The position numbers and the translations under genes are program-made. From the NCBI GenBank assembly GCA_018268835.1, contig JAFDVU010000056.1, positions 1 through 38,111 on the forward strand: a DNA stretch of 38,111 bases, given 5' to 3'. Below the pieces are notes generated by a model. That model saw only the letters and a program-made list of their open reading frames with translations. It was not told the origin of the DNA and ran no database searches. Shown piece by piece: positions 1 through 8,819 of the stretch. Numbering within the stretch: the stretch's first letter is position 1; every line of letters starts with the position of its first letter. This DNA is from Acidobacteriota bacterium (GTDB lineage: Bacteria > Acidobacteriota > Terriglobia > Bryobacterales > Bryobacteraceae).

Positions 1-707
1 TCCGACGTGAGCATGCCGTCCACATCCGTCCAGATCTGGATCTCCTCGGCGTCGATCCCCGCGCCCACGATGGCCGCGCTGAAATCGCTGCCGCCGCGGC
101 CCAGCGTCGTGGTCACGCCTTCCTCGCTGGAACCGATGAACCCGCCCATCACCACCACGCTCTCCGCCGCCAGCGCCGGAATCGTGTCCGCCAGCCGCTG
201 GTACGTCACCGGGAAGTTTGGGGCCGCGTGCGTGTGCCGCCGGTCCGTGAGGATCACGTCGCGCGAATCCACGTGCTCCGCCTTCATCCCGAAATGCCGG
301 AACGCCAGGGTCACGATGAAGCTGGAGAGCCGCTCCCCGTAGCTTGAGATCGCATCCACCGAGCGCGGCGTCAGTTCGCCCAGCACCGCCAGTCCCTTCA
401 CCAGTTCCGTCAGTTCCTGAAAGTGTTCGTCCAGGAACTGATCCAGCGCCGCGCGATCCTCCAGCGGCACGATCTGCCGCGCCTCGCGCGAATGGTAGTC
501 GCGCAGGTCGTGCAATTGCCGGATGTATTCGTCGCGCCTGCCCTTGATGGCCGCGTCCGCGATCGCCAGCAGCTTGTTGGTGGTCTTGCCCATCGCCGAA
601 ACCACCACCACCGGCTTGCGCTCCACACGCGCCTTCACGATTCCCGCGACGCGTTCGATCGCGGCGGCACTCTCCACCGAGGTGCCGCCGAACTTCATGA
701 CGATCAT
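1..707 (-). CDS. lysC: Aspartate kinase, 3' end missing (runs off the left edge)
   Basis: Aspartokinase phosphorylates aspartate, the first step toward lysine, methionine, threonine and diaminopimelate. About 235 N-terminal residues are visible: the KFGGTSV nucleotide/substrate motif at the start, SAMGKTTN near residue 39, GRGGSDFSA near residue 207 and the WTDVDG motif close to the edge. All are standard for the kinase domain. The C-terminal ACT regulatory domains lie outside the window, so feedback control cannot be judged. The start ATG (705-707) shares one base with the asd stop codon (707-709), implying translational coupling. A second ATG four codons in (696-698) is a possible alternative start and gives the classical MKFGGTS beginning. 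It is the third gene of the operon. Confidence 0.95.
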   Translation of the reverse strand, partial: MIVMKFGGTSVESAAAIERVAGIVKARVERKPVVVVSAMGKTTNKLLAIADAAIKGRRDEYIRQLHDLRDYHSREARQIVPLEDRAALDQFLDEHFQELTELVKGLAVLGELTPRSVDAISSYGERLSSFIVTLAFRHFGMKAEHVDSRDVILTDRRHTHAAPNFPVTYQRLADTIPALAAESVVVMGGFIGSSEEGVTTTLGRGGSDFSAAIVGAGIDAEEIQIWTDVDGMLTS

Positions 708-1753
708 CAGCCCAGCATCCCTTCCGAATGCATCAGTTCCGCATTCAGCACCGCCGCGCCCGCCGCCCCGCGGATGGTGTTGTGGCTCAGCACCACGAAC
801 TTGTTGTCCAGCACCGGGCAGGTGCGCAGCCGTCCCACGAACGCCGCCATGCCCCGTTCGCGCTCGGCATCCTTGCGCGGCTGCGGCCGGTTGGTCTCTT
901 CCATGTAGATCACCGGCTGCGCCGGGGCGCTCGGCAGCTTGCGCTTCTGCGGCAGCCCCCGGAAGCTGTCGATGGCGTGGCGCAGGTCCGCCAGCGTCGG
1001 CTTCGCGGTGAACTCCACGCTCACCGTCTCCGTGTGCCCGTCCACCACCGCCACCCGGTTGCAGTGCGCGCTCACCTTCGCCGCCAGAGGCTCGATGTGG
1101 TCACCCGCGAATTCGCCCAGGATCTTCTGCGTCTCCACCTGCATCTTCTCTTCTTCGCCGCCGATGAACGGGATCACGTTGCCCACGATGTCCATCGACG
1201 CCACGCCCGGATACCCCGCGCCGCTGATCGCCTGCATCGTGGTCACAATCACCTTGGCGATGCCGAACTGCTTCATCGCGCCCAGCGCCATCACCAGGCC
1301 GATCGTCGAGCAGTTCGGATTCGTCACGATCTGCCCCTTCCAGCCGCGCGAGTTCTGCTGCGGCACCAGCTTGAGGTGATCCGCGTTGACCTCCGGCACC
1401 AGCAGCGGAACGTCGTGCTCCATCCGGTGGTTCTTCGAATTCGAAACCACGATGTGGCCGGCTTCGGCGAACGCGCGCTCGATGTCAGTGGCCACGCCCG
1501 CGTCCATCGCGCTGAAGACCAGCTTCGGCGCGTTGCCCGGCTTGCACTCCTCCACCACCATCTCTTTGACGCTGTCCGGCACGGTCCCGGCGGAGTGCCA
1601 CACCATCGCGTCCTGATACTTCTTGCCTGCCGAGCGGTCGCTCGCGCCCAGCCACGACAGGTGGAACCACGGGTGACCCTGCAGAAACCGGATGAAATGC
1701 TGCCCCACCATTCCGGTGGCGCCCAGAATGCCTACTTCGATTCGCGTTTGCAT
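707..1753 (-). CDS. asd: Aspartate-semialdehyde dehydrogenase
   Basis: 348 residues. It reduces aspartyl phosphate to aspartate semialdehyde with NADPH, directly after LysC. Visible: the Rossmann start GILGATGMVGQ, the SNSKNHRM phosphate-binding segment, the catalytic cysteine in TNPNCSTIG, and the HCNRVAVVDGHTE substrate-binding segment. These and the extra internal segments match the archaeal/fungal-type family rather than the E. coli type. The start ATG (1751-1753) lies inside the end of the upstream M20 gene (22-base overlap) and the stop overlaps the lysC start by one base, so the three genes are one tightly coupled unit. Confidence 0.95.
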   Translation of the reverse strand: MQTRIEVGILGATGMVGQHFIRFLQGHPWFHLSWLGASDRSAGKKYQDAMVWHSAGTVPDSVKEMVVEECKPGNAPKLVFSAMDAGVATDIERAFAEAGHIVVSNSKNHRMEHDVPLLVPEVNADHLKLVPQQNSRGWKGQIVTNPNCSTIGLVMALGAMKQFGIAKVIVTTMQAISGAGYPGVASMDIVGNVIPFIGGEEEKMQVETQKILGEFAGDHIEPLAAKVSAHCNRVAVVDGHTETVSVEFTAKPTLADLRHAIDSFRGLPQKRKLPSAPAQPVIYMEETNRPQPRKDAERERGMAAFVGRLRTCPVLDNKFVVLSHNTIRGAAGAAVLNAELMHSEGMLG

Positions 1754-2751
1754 AAGTCCTTTACGATCCGTTGATAAAGTTCGACGGCTTCCAATAGCTG
1801 CCGTTTGGGCACGCGCTCTTCGAGCGTGTGCGCCACGTGAATGCTGCCCGGCCCGATCAGCAGCGGCTTGCCCCACGCGCCGCCGAACGCCGGGATGTCG
1901 GTGGTGAACGCCACCACCGTAGTCTCCACGCCGTCCACGCCTTCGAGGCGCACCGCCGGGATCTCGATCACCTCGCGCAACTCGGCGCGTCCTTCCGCGG
2001 CGCGGAACAGCCCCGCCTTCGTCTCCGCCGGATCGCTCACCAGCCGGATCATGATGTCCGCCTTGGCTTCGTCGGCGATCACGTTGGGCGCGCGCCCGCC
2101 GGAGAGCGTCCCGATGTTGAGCGTGCTCGGCCCGAGCAATCCGTCCACCGGCAGCGGCACCTCGCGGATCGCCGCCAGCGTGTCCAGCAGTTTCTCGATC
2201 GCCGAATCGCCCAGCTCCGGGTACGCCGAGTGCGCCATCTTTCCGCGGCAGCACACCTCGTAGCGCAGCGCGCCCTTGCTGCCCAGCGCCAGCCGGTTCT
2301 CCGTGGGCTCGCCGTTGATGATGTAGCGCGACCCGCGCGGCGTCTGCGCTGCCTTGTACGCGCCCGCGCTGTTGCGCTCCTCGCCGACCACGAAGAGCAG
2401 CCCGATGCCGCGCTGCCCCGCCTCGAGCAGCGCCTCCACCGCCTTGATCATCGCCGCGATGATGCCCTTGGTATCGCACGCGCCGCGCCCCCAGATGTGT
2501 TCCTCGTCCTCGCGCGAGGCGATGAACGGCGGCACGGTATCGATGTGCGTCGAAAGCGTCACCACCAGCGGCTCGCCCCATTGCACGAACACGTTGAAGC
2601 GGCGCGGCTCCACTTCGATGCGCTCGATGCCGCCGCCGTAGCGCGCCGCCAGCGGCGCCAGGTAGTCGTAGAGGTAGTTGCCGACCCGTTCTTCGTTGTT
2701 GGTGATCGATTCGATATCGACCAGCGCCCGCGTCAGTTCAAAGACGTTCAT
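1732..2751 (-). CDS. M20-family amidohydrolase, probably succinyl-diaminopimelate desuccinylase
   Basis: 339 residues of an M20/M25/M40 zinc deacylase. Metal-binding and catalytic residues are in place: STHIDTVPP (His, catalytic Asp), GRGACDTKG (bridging Asp), VGEERNSAGA (catalytic Glu pair), NGEPTEN, and a C-terminal His in IHVAHTLEE. M20 enzymes include DapE (lysine/DAP pathway), ArgE and the LysK-type deacylases, which sequence alone separates poorly. Its place as first gene before asd and lysC favours a DapE-like role, but this is inference. No purine-rich ribosome site precedes the start; the upstream bases on the coding strand are pyrimidine-rich. Confidence 0.85.
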   Translation of the reverse strand: MNVFELTRALVDIESITNNEERVGNYLYDYLAPLAARYGGGIERIEVEPRRFNVFVQWGEPLVVTLSTHIDTVPPFIASREDEEHIWGRGACDTKGIIAAMIKAVEALLEAGQRGIGLLFVVGEERNSAGAYKAAQTPRGSRYIINGEPTENRLALGSKGALRYEVCCRGKMAHSAYPELGDSAIEKLLDTLAAIREVPLPVDGLLGPSTLNIGTLSGGRAPNVIADEAKADIMIRLVSDPAETKAGLFRAAEGRAELREVIEIPAVRLEGVDGVETTVVAFTTDIPAFGGAWGKPLLIGPGSIHVAHTLEERVPKRQLLEAVELYQRIVKDLCKRESK

Positions 2752-3326
2752 AAGTTTTCGTTTGGGGGAGGAGGCGAAAGAGAAGGAAGGAACCCGGACA
2801 TAAAGACCGAGCCGCTCATTCCCGATAGCGCTCCACCCGCCTGTGAACGGGTGACAGTGAGCGGGTGTTGACCCGGCTCCCCAACCGCGGAAAGTTGAGC
2901 CTTCCCCGCGATTTCGGCGGTTACCGCTTCCGGCCCCTTTCGACGCGAACCTCCGAACTCAATCGGAACTCCGGTCCGGCTACTCATGGCCGCCGCACCT
3001 CTACCGTGAAAAACCCAGGATACCACACGCCCCGGCGGCTTCACTCTCCAAGCGGCGCTCTGCGGGGAACAGTCGCCAATGTTCCCTGGATTACTGACGT
3101 GCGGCATCTTGGCGCGAGCGCCCTGCCGCGCGGCTGGCAGCCCGTGGTAACAATCGCGTGGGTCGCGTTGCGAGCGCCGCAACCCTTTGGGCAGCCGGGA
3201 TTTGGCCTGATAGCTTCGTGGTTCGTCGTCGTAGATGAACCCGCATCGGCTCTTCCTCTCGCCTCGCTCTCAGACCAAATCGTGGTTGCGCGATCCCACG
3301 GGATTGTTACCACGGGCGGCTAGCGC
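2752..3326. other. 575-base gene-free region, structured leader of the dapE-asd-lysC operon
   Basis: No convincing coding region on either strand; open frames here have no recognisable domain and no coding character. The part next to the operon holds a hairpin: CACCCGC at 2834-2840 pairs with GCGGGTG at 2861-2867, extended inside by CTGT 2841-2844 with ACAG 2854-2857. Further GC-rich complementary blocks lie at about 2880-2912. The far part holds the inverted-repeat element at 3141-3316. I could not match the leader to a lysine, SAM or cobalamin riboswitch. Confidence 0.55.
3141..3316. repeat. Inverted-repeat element, about 176 bases (MITE-like or extragenic repeat)
   Basis: The first 15 bases (CCCGTGGTAACAATC, 3141-3155) are an exact reverse complement of 3302-3316. 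The match continues inward with one mismatch and one gap through CGTGGG and TCGCG, giving about 27 paired bases. The interior of about 120 bases carries no gene. It lies just after the TonB receptor stop. It could be a small non-autonomous element or a long-stem RNA; no target-site duplication was identified. Confidence 0.6.
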
Positions 3327-6300
3327 TCAATACAGCAGTTTCAGCGACAACTGAATCTGCCGCGACGGACCCGCCGTGCGGCTGATCACACCGAACCCCG
3401 GACCCGTCACGATATTCGCCGGCAACCCGAAATTCACCGTGTTGAAGATGTTGAACACCTCCGCACGGACCTCCATCACGGCGCGCTCGCGGTTTCTCGC
3501 GGGTCCCACCGGCGTGTCCTTCACCAGCGAGACGTCCAGGTTGCGGAACGCCGGTCCGCGGAACGTATTCCGCCCCAGCGTGCCGAATCGCCCGCGATTC
3601 GGACCCGTGCCGCCCGGCACGCCTACCGGAATCCGGAACAGGCTCGCGTTGTTCCCGCCCAGCCCGAAGTAATCCTCGCGTATCGCGCGGCCCGTCGATA
3701 GCACCGGCGTTCCCACCTGGTCCGGGCGGTCCGCGTTGTTCGACCCCAACCCCGTCTGCTGCATCCCCGAGTACACCGTGAACGGCGACCCGCTGGCCAC
3801 TGCCACAATCCCCAGCAACTGCCAGCCGCTCGCGAACCGCCCTCCCAGCGGACGCAGCCACCCCGCGCGGTCCAGCGGCAACTGCTGAATCGCGCTCAGC
3901 GAAAACGCATGCGTCACGTCGAACGTGCTCGGCCCCTTCTCGCCGCGCCGGTCGCGCGGATTCTGCGGCGTGGTCTGCAGCACCGTGCCCGACGAGCCGG
4001 TGAGAAACCCGCCCAGCACGCTGCTGGTATCGTCGAGCGATTTGCTGAACGTGTAGCTCGCCTGAAATCCCAGGCCCGCGCGCAGCGAACTCTTGCCAAG
4101 CGCGGCCTGCAGCGAATGAAAGCTCGAATGCGAGTGGCTCGCGATCAGCGTGAAAGGACCGTATCCGCCGTCAGCTTGCCCCGCGGCGTCGAATAGCGTG
4201 TATGGCGCGAATGCCGGATCCCCGCCGCTGTACCCATTGGGATACTCCAGGCGCGCCAGCCGGATCCCTACCGTGGCCACGTAGTCCGCGCTCGCCGTCA
4301 AGTCGCCGATCTTCTGCTCCACGCCGGCCGTGTACGTGCCGATGTAGCCGCTGCGGAAATTCGGGTCCATCGCGCCGATGGTGATCGGCTGAACCTGCTG
4401 GCTCCCGCTCAGCGCGGCCAGGTCGCGTTCGTAGCGCAGCACGTCCATCTCGGTGTTGGCCGGCACCTCCGCCGAATTGCCGCCCGCGTACACCGGCTGG
4501 CCCCCGGGCGTGTACACCGCCGGCAGCGTCAGCTTCAGCGGTGCGTTCTGAAACGGCACCGGACGGCCCGGCGAGGCCGTCACCAGCGGCGCCACCACGT
4601 ACGGCAGGCTGCCGGTCACCGAATTGTCCTGCCACAGGTTCGGCAACTGCGTGACGATCGCGCCGCCCGCGCGCCACAGCGTGTGCTCGCTCAGCCGCCA
4701 GTCGATGCCCACGCGCGGCCCCCACCCGTTCCAATCCATTCCGTACGGCGGCTGATTGTTGATCAGGAAGTGCGCCTGGGCGCCCGGTGTCTCCGGGTCC
4801 ACCCGCCGCCCCGAGCCATCCTCGAACACGATCCCGGAGGTGCGCTTTCGCCCTTCCTTGATGGGCGTGCTCACCGCGTAGCGCAGCCCGTACGTCACCG
4901 CCACCTTCGCCGACGCCTTCCACGTATCCTGCGCGTAGAACTCGTACGCCTCGCGCCGCACCGCGCTATCCCCCATGCGCTCGCCCTGCGCGAACAGCAG
5001 CGGCGCCGCGGTCACGGTGTAGGAAAACGGCGTCGCCGTGAGCAGCCCGCTCAGCGTATCCGGCAGCAGGTCGCCGCGGTGAATATCGTGCAGCCCGCTG
5101 CGCGAGCGGATCTCCACCGGCGAGTACGCCGCGCCGCCGCCGAACGTGTACGCGCCATTGGGCGCCGTGCCGAAGATCGTTGAATCGCGGTTCACGCGGA
5201 TCTCCGCGCCGAACTTCCAGGCGTGCGCGCCGCGCGTCCACGCCACGTCCTGCCGCAATTGAAACAGGTTCCCGTACGCGCCGATGACAGACCCCGCCGG
5301 CGTGTTGAAGCCTTCGTACAACCCATCGGCGAAATTCAGCGCCGCCTGCGTGTGGTTGATCGTTGGGAAATTCGGAGTCGAGCGGACATACCCAAGCGTC
5401 GTGTGCAGGATCAGATTCGGATTCACCGTGCGCTCGTAGCTGAGCGCCACGCTCCGCTGATGATCAAAGAAGGGAATCGCGAACGACGGGTCGATCGCGG
5501 TCTGGCTCGGATTCGTCAGCGGACCGTCCACGTTGTTCAGGCTGAAGCGCGCGAACAGGCGCGCTTTCGGCGATAGCGTGTGATCCACGCGCCCCGAGAA
5601 CTGATCCGTCACCGTGCGGATTTTCGACGAAATCGCGTACGTGCGCGCGCCGTAGGCTCCGCCCGGATCGTTGGGCAGCGGATAGCGCGCCAGCACCGCC
5701 TGCATCCGCGGATCCACCGGCACCGTGAGCACGTCGCCGGGGAACGCGGTAGAGTCGCGCCCCAACCGCTCCTCCGCCGTCGGCACCGGCAGCACCTGCG
5801 TGGTCCCCAGCACCTGCCGGAACCCCTGGTACTGCGCGAAGTAGAAGGTGCGGTCGCGGCGCAGCGCGCCTCCGTTGGTGACGCCGAATTCGTGGCGGTT
5901 GAACGGCGGAATCCGTCCCGGCTGTGCCACCGAGCGGCGGTCGAAGAAGTTGCGCGCGTCGAACGCCGCGTTGCGCACGAACTCGAACACGCTGCCGTGA
6001 AAATCGTTCGCGCCGGACTTGCTCACGATCTCCGTGTACCCCGCCGCGCCGTGCCCGAGCGACGCCGGCAGCACGCCCGCGCTCGAGTTGATCTCCTGAA
6101 TCGCATCCACGTTGAAGTTGGAGAATGTCGCCCCGCCCATTTCCGGGTCGGTCACATCGGCGCCGTCCAGCGAAAACACCGTCGCCGTGCCGCGCTGCCC
6201 GTTCACGGTGAACTGCTGCGTGAAGTTGGCCGCGCCGTTGGTATCGGTGCGGGTGCCCGCCGCCAGCAGTAACAACTGGCTGAAGTCACGCTTGTTCAGC

Positions 6301-6695
6301 GGCAGCGCCGAAACCTGCCGTCCGGAGAGTTGCTCCCCGCCGGCCGATTCCGCGCCCGCTTCGGCCGGCGCCACCACCGCCACGCCGCCATCGCCGGTGA
6401 GCCGCAGCGAGTCCTTCCTCACCGCGTCCGCCGCGATGGCCACCGGAACGCTCGCCGTCGCGACGCCGGACGCCGTGCGCACCCCGAGCGTGTAACTGCC
6501 GGGCGCGAGGCGGTCGAACGCGAAGCCGCCGTCCGAACCCGTGCGCGCCTCCGCCGCCGCGGTTCCGCGCAACTCGATGCGCGCGCCGCTCACCGGCCGC
6601 CCCGCCTGATCCCGCAGCGTCCCTTTCCAGGAACCGCCCGGCTGAGCGAACGCCCCGCCCAGCAGGCACAAACCCAACGCGAAAAGTCTTACCAT
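3327..6695 (-). CDS. TonB-dependent receptor with carboxypeptidase-regulatory-like domain (Oar-like)
   Basis: 1122 residues from the ATG at 6693-6695, chosen because it begins a clean signal peptide (MVRLFALGLCLLGGAFAQ); the open frame extends 69 codons further upstream with no such signal. Order: signal peptide, a beta-sandwich carboxypeptidase-regulatory-like domain (about 20-110, with GRPVSGARIEL and LAPGSYTLGV), a plug domain (about 130-240, with NGQRGTATVFSLDGADVTD), then a very long outer-membrane barrel ending in a C-terminal aromatic-rich strand. The family is abundant in acidobacteria and usually imports or binds large substrates; the ligand here is unknown. It starts 22 bases after the M13 peptidase stop, so the two are probably cotranscribed. 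Confidence 0.92.
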   Translation of the reverse strand: MVRLFALGLCLLGGAFAQPGGSWKGTLRDQAGRPVSGARIELRGTAAAEARTGSDGGFAFDRLAPGSYTLGVRTASGVATASVPVAIAADAVRKDSLRLTGDGGVAVVAPAEAGAESAGGEQLSGRQVSALPLNKRDFSQLLLLAAGTRTDTNGAANFTQQFTVNGQRGTATVFSLDGADVTDPEMGGATFSNFNVDAIQEINSSAGVLPASLGHGAAGYTEIVSKSGANDFHGSVFEFVRNAAFDARNFFDRRSVAQPGRIPPFNRHEFGVTNGGALRRDRTFYFAQYQGFRQVLGTTQVLPVPTAEERLGRDSTAFPGDVLTVPVDPRMQAVLARYPLPNDPGGAYGARTYAISSKIRTVTDQFSGRVDHTLSPKARLFARFSLNNVDGPLTNPSQTAIDPSFAIPFFDHQRSVALSYERTVNPNLILHTTLGYVRSTPNFPTINHTQAALNFADGLYEGFNTPAGSVIGAYGNLFQLRQDVAWTRGAHAWKFGAEIRVNRDSTIFGTAPNGAYTFGGGAAYSPVEIRSRSGLHDIHRGDLLPDTLSGLLTATPFSYTVTAAPLLFAQGERMGDSAVRREAYEFYAQDTWKASAKVAVTYGLRYAVSTPIKEGRKRTSGIVFEDGSGRRVDPETPGAQAHFLINNQPPYGMDWNGWGPRVGIDWRLSEHTLWRAGGAIVTQLPNLWQDNSVTGSLPYVVAPLVTASPGRPVPFQNAPLKLTLPAVYTPGGQPVYAGGNSAEVPANTEMDVLRYERDLAALSGSQQVQPITIGAMDPNFRSGYIGTYTAGVEQKIGDLTASADYVATVGIRLARLEYPNGYSGGDPAFAPYTLFDAAGQADGGYGPFTLIASHSHSSFHSLQAALGKSSLRAGLGFQASYTFSKSLDDTSSVLGGFLTGSSGTVLQTTPQNPRDRRGEKGPSTFDVTHAFSLSAIQQLPLDRAGWLRPLGGRFASGWQLLGIVAVASGSPFTVYSGMQQTGLGSNNADRPDQVGTPVLSTGRAIREDYFGLGGNNASLFRIPVGVPGGTGPNRGRFGTLGRNTFRGPAFRNLDVSLVKDTPVGPARNRERAVMEVRAEVFNIFNTVNFGLPANIVTGPGFGVISRTAGPSRQIQLSLKLLY

Positions 6696-6717
6696 TCGAA
6701 TTCCGGAATCCCGCCCG

Positions 6718-8745
6718 CTACCAGACCCGGCACGCGTTGGCGCGCACCATCGGCTGCCCCGCCTTGCACGAAAACGCCTTGGCGAACTCGGGCATGTTGC
6801 TGACCACGCCGTTGATGCGGTACTCCACCGGCGAGTGCGGATTGGTGATCTGGCTGGCGCGCTTGCTCTCCGGCCGCTCGTCGCCGCACGCCCATTGCGC
6901 ATAGCCGATGAAGAAGCGCTGCTCCGGCGTGAACCCGCCGATGGGCGAAAGTTGTCCGCCCCGGGTCGCGCTCTTCCAGGCGTTGTAGGCCAGGATCAGT
7001 CCGCCCAGGTCGGCCACGTCCTCACCCAGCGTCAGCTTGCCGTTGATCTTGATATCGTCCACCACGGTGTACTGCGAATACTGGTCGGAGATGCAAGCGG
7101 CGCGTTTGACGAATTCGTCGCTGTCCTTCTTCGTCCACCAGTCCTTCAGATTGCCCTTGGCGTCGAACTGCCGGCCCTCGTCGTCGAAACCGTGCGTGAG
7201 TTCGTGCCCGATGGTGCCGCCGGTGTCACCGTAGTTCGGCGCCGCGTCCATCTTCAGGTCGAACAGCGGCGGCTGCAGCACGCCCGCGGGGAAGTTGATG
7301 TCGTTGGTCTGCGGATTGTAGTACGCGTTCACCGTCGGCGGCGTCATGAACCACTCGCTGCGGTCCACCGGCTTGCCGATCTTGGCGAGTTGACGCCGGG
7401 ATTCGAACTGCGCGGAGCGTTCCACGTTCCCCGCGAAATCGCCCGGCTCGATACGTAGCGCGCTGTAGTCGCGCCACTTGTCGGGGTAGCCGATCTTGTT
7501 GACGATGGCGTGCAGCTTTTCGAGCGCGCGCTGGCGCGTGGCATCGCTCATCCAGGGCAGCGTGCGCAGATCCTCTTCCATTGCCTTCTCGATCTGCCGC
7601 GTCATGGCCAGCGCCTGCGCCTTCACATCGCCCGTGAACGTGCGCGCCACGAAGACCTGCCCGAGCGCTTCGCCCAGGTCGCGGTCCACCCAGCGGACGC
7701 AACGCTTCCATCGCGGCTGCATCTCTTTCGCGCCGCGCAGGTAGGCGTTGTAGAAATCGAAGTTGGCCCGCGCGAACGCTTCGGAAAGATACGCGGCGTG
7801 CGCGTGCGCCAGGTGCCAGCGCAGGTAGACCTTCCACTCGGCCAGCGGCCGCGCCTTCAGTTCGCTCTCCACCGCCGCGAAGAATTTGGGCTCCGTCACA
7901 TTGATCACCGGCGGCTCCGGAACTCCCAGCGTCTTCCAGTACGCGGCCCAATGGAAGGCAGGCGTCATCGCCAGAAACTGCGCCTCCGTGACCTTGTGGA
8001 ACAGGTTCTGCGGATTGCGCAGTTCCACGCGCGTGAGGGACGCCTTGGCGAGCGCGGTCTCGATCGCCATCACGGTCGCGGCGCCGCTCTTCGCCGCCGC
8101 CGGCGAATCGCCCAGCAGCGCCAGGATCGCCGCCACGTGCTCCACATATCGCGCGCGGATCTCCTGGCTCTTGGCGTCGGTCTTGAAGTAGTAGTCGCGG
8201 TCGGGCAGCCCGAGCCCGCCGGCGCTGGCAAACGCGATCATGTGCTCCGAATCGGCGAAGTCCGGGTTCGACCCGAAGCCGAACAGCGGCGAACTGTTTC
8301 CCGGCCCCAGGTGCAGTTGCGCCAGCACCGGCGGAAGATCGGCGAGCGTGCGCATGCGGCCGATTTCATCCAGCAGCGGCCTCAGGGGCTGCGCGCCCAG
8401 TCTCTCCACCGCACCCTCGTTCATGCACGCGCCGAAGTAGTCGCCGGTCTTCTGCTCGTTCACGGTCCGCCCCGGCGCCGCCTTGGCAACCTGCTCCAGG
8501 ATGCCCCACAGGAAGCGCTGATTCTCTTCCGCCATCTTCGCGTAGACGTCCCACGAGGATTGGTCCGGCGGGATCGGATTCATCTTGATCCAGTTGCCGC
8601 ACGAGTATTTGAAGAAGTCCACGCAGGGGTCCGCCGCGCGGTCCATGAACGCCGGCTCCAGGCTGGGCGTGTACGGCAGGGAGGCCAACGGCGTCTGCTG
8701 CGCCCACAGAGTCATGCACAGGAGAAACAGGATGATTCCACGCAT
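6718..8745 (-). CDS. Secreted M13-family (neprilysin/PepO-like) zinc metallopeptidase
   Basis: 675 residues from the ATG at 8743-8745, which begins a signal peptide (MRGIILFLLCMTLWAQQ); an earlier in-frame start adds 23 unlikely residues. The zinc motif HELTH is at about 514-518, the third ligand Glu near 575 in LGEDVADLGG, and the substrate-binding NAYYNP segment lies before it. The C terminus ends CRVW, matching the usual M13 CxVW ending. Family members cut oligopeptides up to about 40 residues outside the cytoplasm. First gene of a two-gene unit with the TonB receptor, so peptide capture or trimming at the envelope is a reasonable but unproven joint role. It is divergent from the VWFA gene, 74 bases away. 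Confidence 0.93.
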   Translation of the reverse strand: MRGIILFLLCMTLWAQQTPLASLPYTPSLEPAFMDRAADPCVDFFKYSCGNWIKMNPIPPDQSSWDVYAKMAEENQRFLWGILEQVAKAAPGRTVNEQKTGDYFGACMNEGAVERLGAQPLRPLLDEIGRMRTLADLPPVLAQLHLGPGNSSPLFGFGSNPDFADSEHMIAFASAGGLGLPDRDYYFKTDAKSQEIRARYVEHVAAILALLGDSPAAAKSGAATVMAIETALAKASLTRVELRNPQNLFHKVTEAQFLAMTPAFHWAAYWKTLGVPEPPVINVTEPKFFAAVESELKARPLAEWKVYLRWHLAHAHAAYLSEAFARANFDFYNAYLRGAKEMQPRWKRCVRWVDRDLGEALGQVFVARTFTGDVKAQALAMTRQIEKAMEEDLRTLPWMSDATRQRALEKLHAIVNKIGYPDKWRDYSALRIEPGDFAGNVERSAQFESRRQLAKIGKPVDRSEWFMTPPTVNAYYNPQTNDINFPAGVLQPPLFDLKMDAAPNYGDTGGTIGHELTHGFDDEGRQFDAKGNLKDWWTKKDSDEFVKRAACISDQYSQYTVVDDIKINGKLTLGEDVADLGGLILAYNAWKSATRGGQLSPIGGFTPEQRFFIGYAQWACGDERPESKRASQITNPHSPVEYRINGVVSNMPEFAKAFSCKAGQPMVRANACRVW

Positions 8746-8805
8746 CACGCAAGCGAGAGTAACACACCCTTGCCGGCAGCGCGCAGCCGCCCGGTCGGCG
8801 AGCGC

Positions 8806-8811
8806 TATAAT
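8806..8811 (+). promoter_or_regulatory. Consensus -10 box (TATAAT) for the VWFA gene, probably leaderless
   Basis: A perfect TATAAT ends 8 bases before the ATG at 8820, so transcription would begin at or within a base or two of the start codon. No Shine-Dalgarno sequence precedes the ATG. No good -35 hexamer is seen at normal spacing. Confidence 0.55.
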
Positions 8812-8819
8812 CACTACAT

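Noticed and set aside
2821..2912. Possible cobalamin riboswitch (CCCGC-CACTGT-like words)
   Set aside because: The words are not in the expected order or spacing and the downstream genes are not cobalamin-related.
2748..3182. Minus-strand frame of 144 codons upstream of the M20 gene
   Set aside because: No domain, low-complexity Pro/Gly/Ser content, overlaps the hairpin and the inverted-repeat element; looks like a chance frame in GC-rich DNA.
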